Part shown: positions 63,850-64,000 of the stretch, piece after piece
How positions within the stretch are numbered: position 1 is the stretch's first letter
Layout of the letters: each line of letters begins with the position of its first letter
DNA from: Desulfosporosinus hippei DSM 8344
GTDB lineage: Bacteria; Bacillota; Desulfitobacteriia; Desulfitobacteriales; Desulfitobacteriaceae
Length of the DNA: 64,000 nucleotides
Assembly (NCBI RefSeq): GCF_900100785.1
Contig: NZ_FNCP01000015.1
Span: 49,871-113,870, forward strand
Reading direction: 5' to 3'
Position numbers and translations under genes: made by a program
Notes under the pieces: generated by a model
What the model saw: only the letters and a program-made list of their open reading frames with translations
Told to the model about the DNA's origin: nothing
Database searches by the model: none

Positions 63850-64000
63850 ACTAATCCAGGCTGAGAGGCGACACTACAGAATTTTGAATAATCCGGACTA
63901 AATTGAGGTTCTTCCGCATATTTGAGTATGAAGGGGTGAAATAAAAAGCTAGTAAATTATTTTAGCCCTAAGCAGATTCAAACTCGCCCTTCCATACATG

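Overview
The window comes from a low-to-mid-GC, endospore-forming Clostridia genome, most likely of the Desulfitobacterium/Desulfosporosinus type (Peptococcaceae sensu lato). The reasons are the long Firmicutes-type ribosomal operon order, zinc (Cys4) forms of S14, L36, S4, L24 and adenylate kinase, sporulation genes (CwlD-type amidase, two Spo0E-like phosphatases), and a membrane-bound [NiFe] hydrogenase with a Tat signal. The genus is an inference; no 16S gene is present.

Layout. 1-5.9 kb: rpoB (5' end outside the window), rpoC and an L7Ae-like gene. 6.0-10.4 kb: the str operon rpsL-rpsG-fusA-tuf. 10.4-25.9 kb: the S10/spc/alpha superoperon, rpsJ to rplQ, including secY, adk, map, infA and rpoA, with structured non-coding spacers before rpsJ, rplC and rpsM. 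26-27.9 kb: truA, then a promoter plus L13-type leader driving rplM-rpsI. 28-31 kb: cwlD, two small membrane-anchored proteins and an arginase. 31.1-33.5 kb: an ECF sigma factor with its own ECF-type promoter, a membrane partner, and an M20 amidohydrolase. 33.6-50 kb: an arginine biosynthesis island, argC-J-B-D-carA-carB, then argF, argG and argH, interrupted by a khtTU-like K+/H+ antiporter pair and a zinc-ribbon membrane protein. argC and argF carry matching paired ARG-box operators laid over their sigma-A promoters. 50.0-50.6 kb: a gene-free spacer with a helically phased cluster of DnaA boxes. 50.6-53.4 kb: NAD salvage (pncB, nadE) plus a HAD nucleotidase. 53.6-58.3 kb (minus strand): a MurC-like ligase preceded by the hydrogenase operon (small subunit, large subunit, cytochrome b). 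58.5-64 kb: tRNA-Thr(CGT), two tiny hydrophobic peptide genes, two Spo0E-like genes, a soluble histidine kinase, a UvsE-type UV endonuclease, and a two-gene lysin module (amidase plus glucosaminidase-like).

How it works together. The first 28 kb is housekeeping transcription and translation. The arginine island encodes all steps from N-acetylglutamate (ArgJ recycles the acetyl group), plus carbamoyl phosphate supply, and is probably repressed by ArgR acting at two near-identical promoters. The hydrogenase would oxidise H2 on the outer face of the membrane and pass electrons through cytochrome b to quinone. The last 5 kb looks like sporulation-phosphorelay tuning.

Most worth a second look: the hydrogenase small subunit has Asp where the second proximal-cluster Cys is expected; the DnaA-box cluster in the argH-pncB spacer; the duplicated tiny-peptide genes around the Spo0E-like pair; the four-Cys insertion in EF-Tu; and the twin arginine operators.
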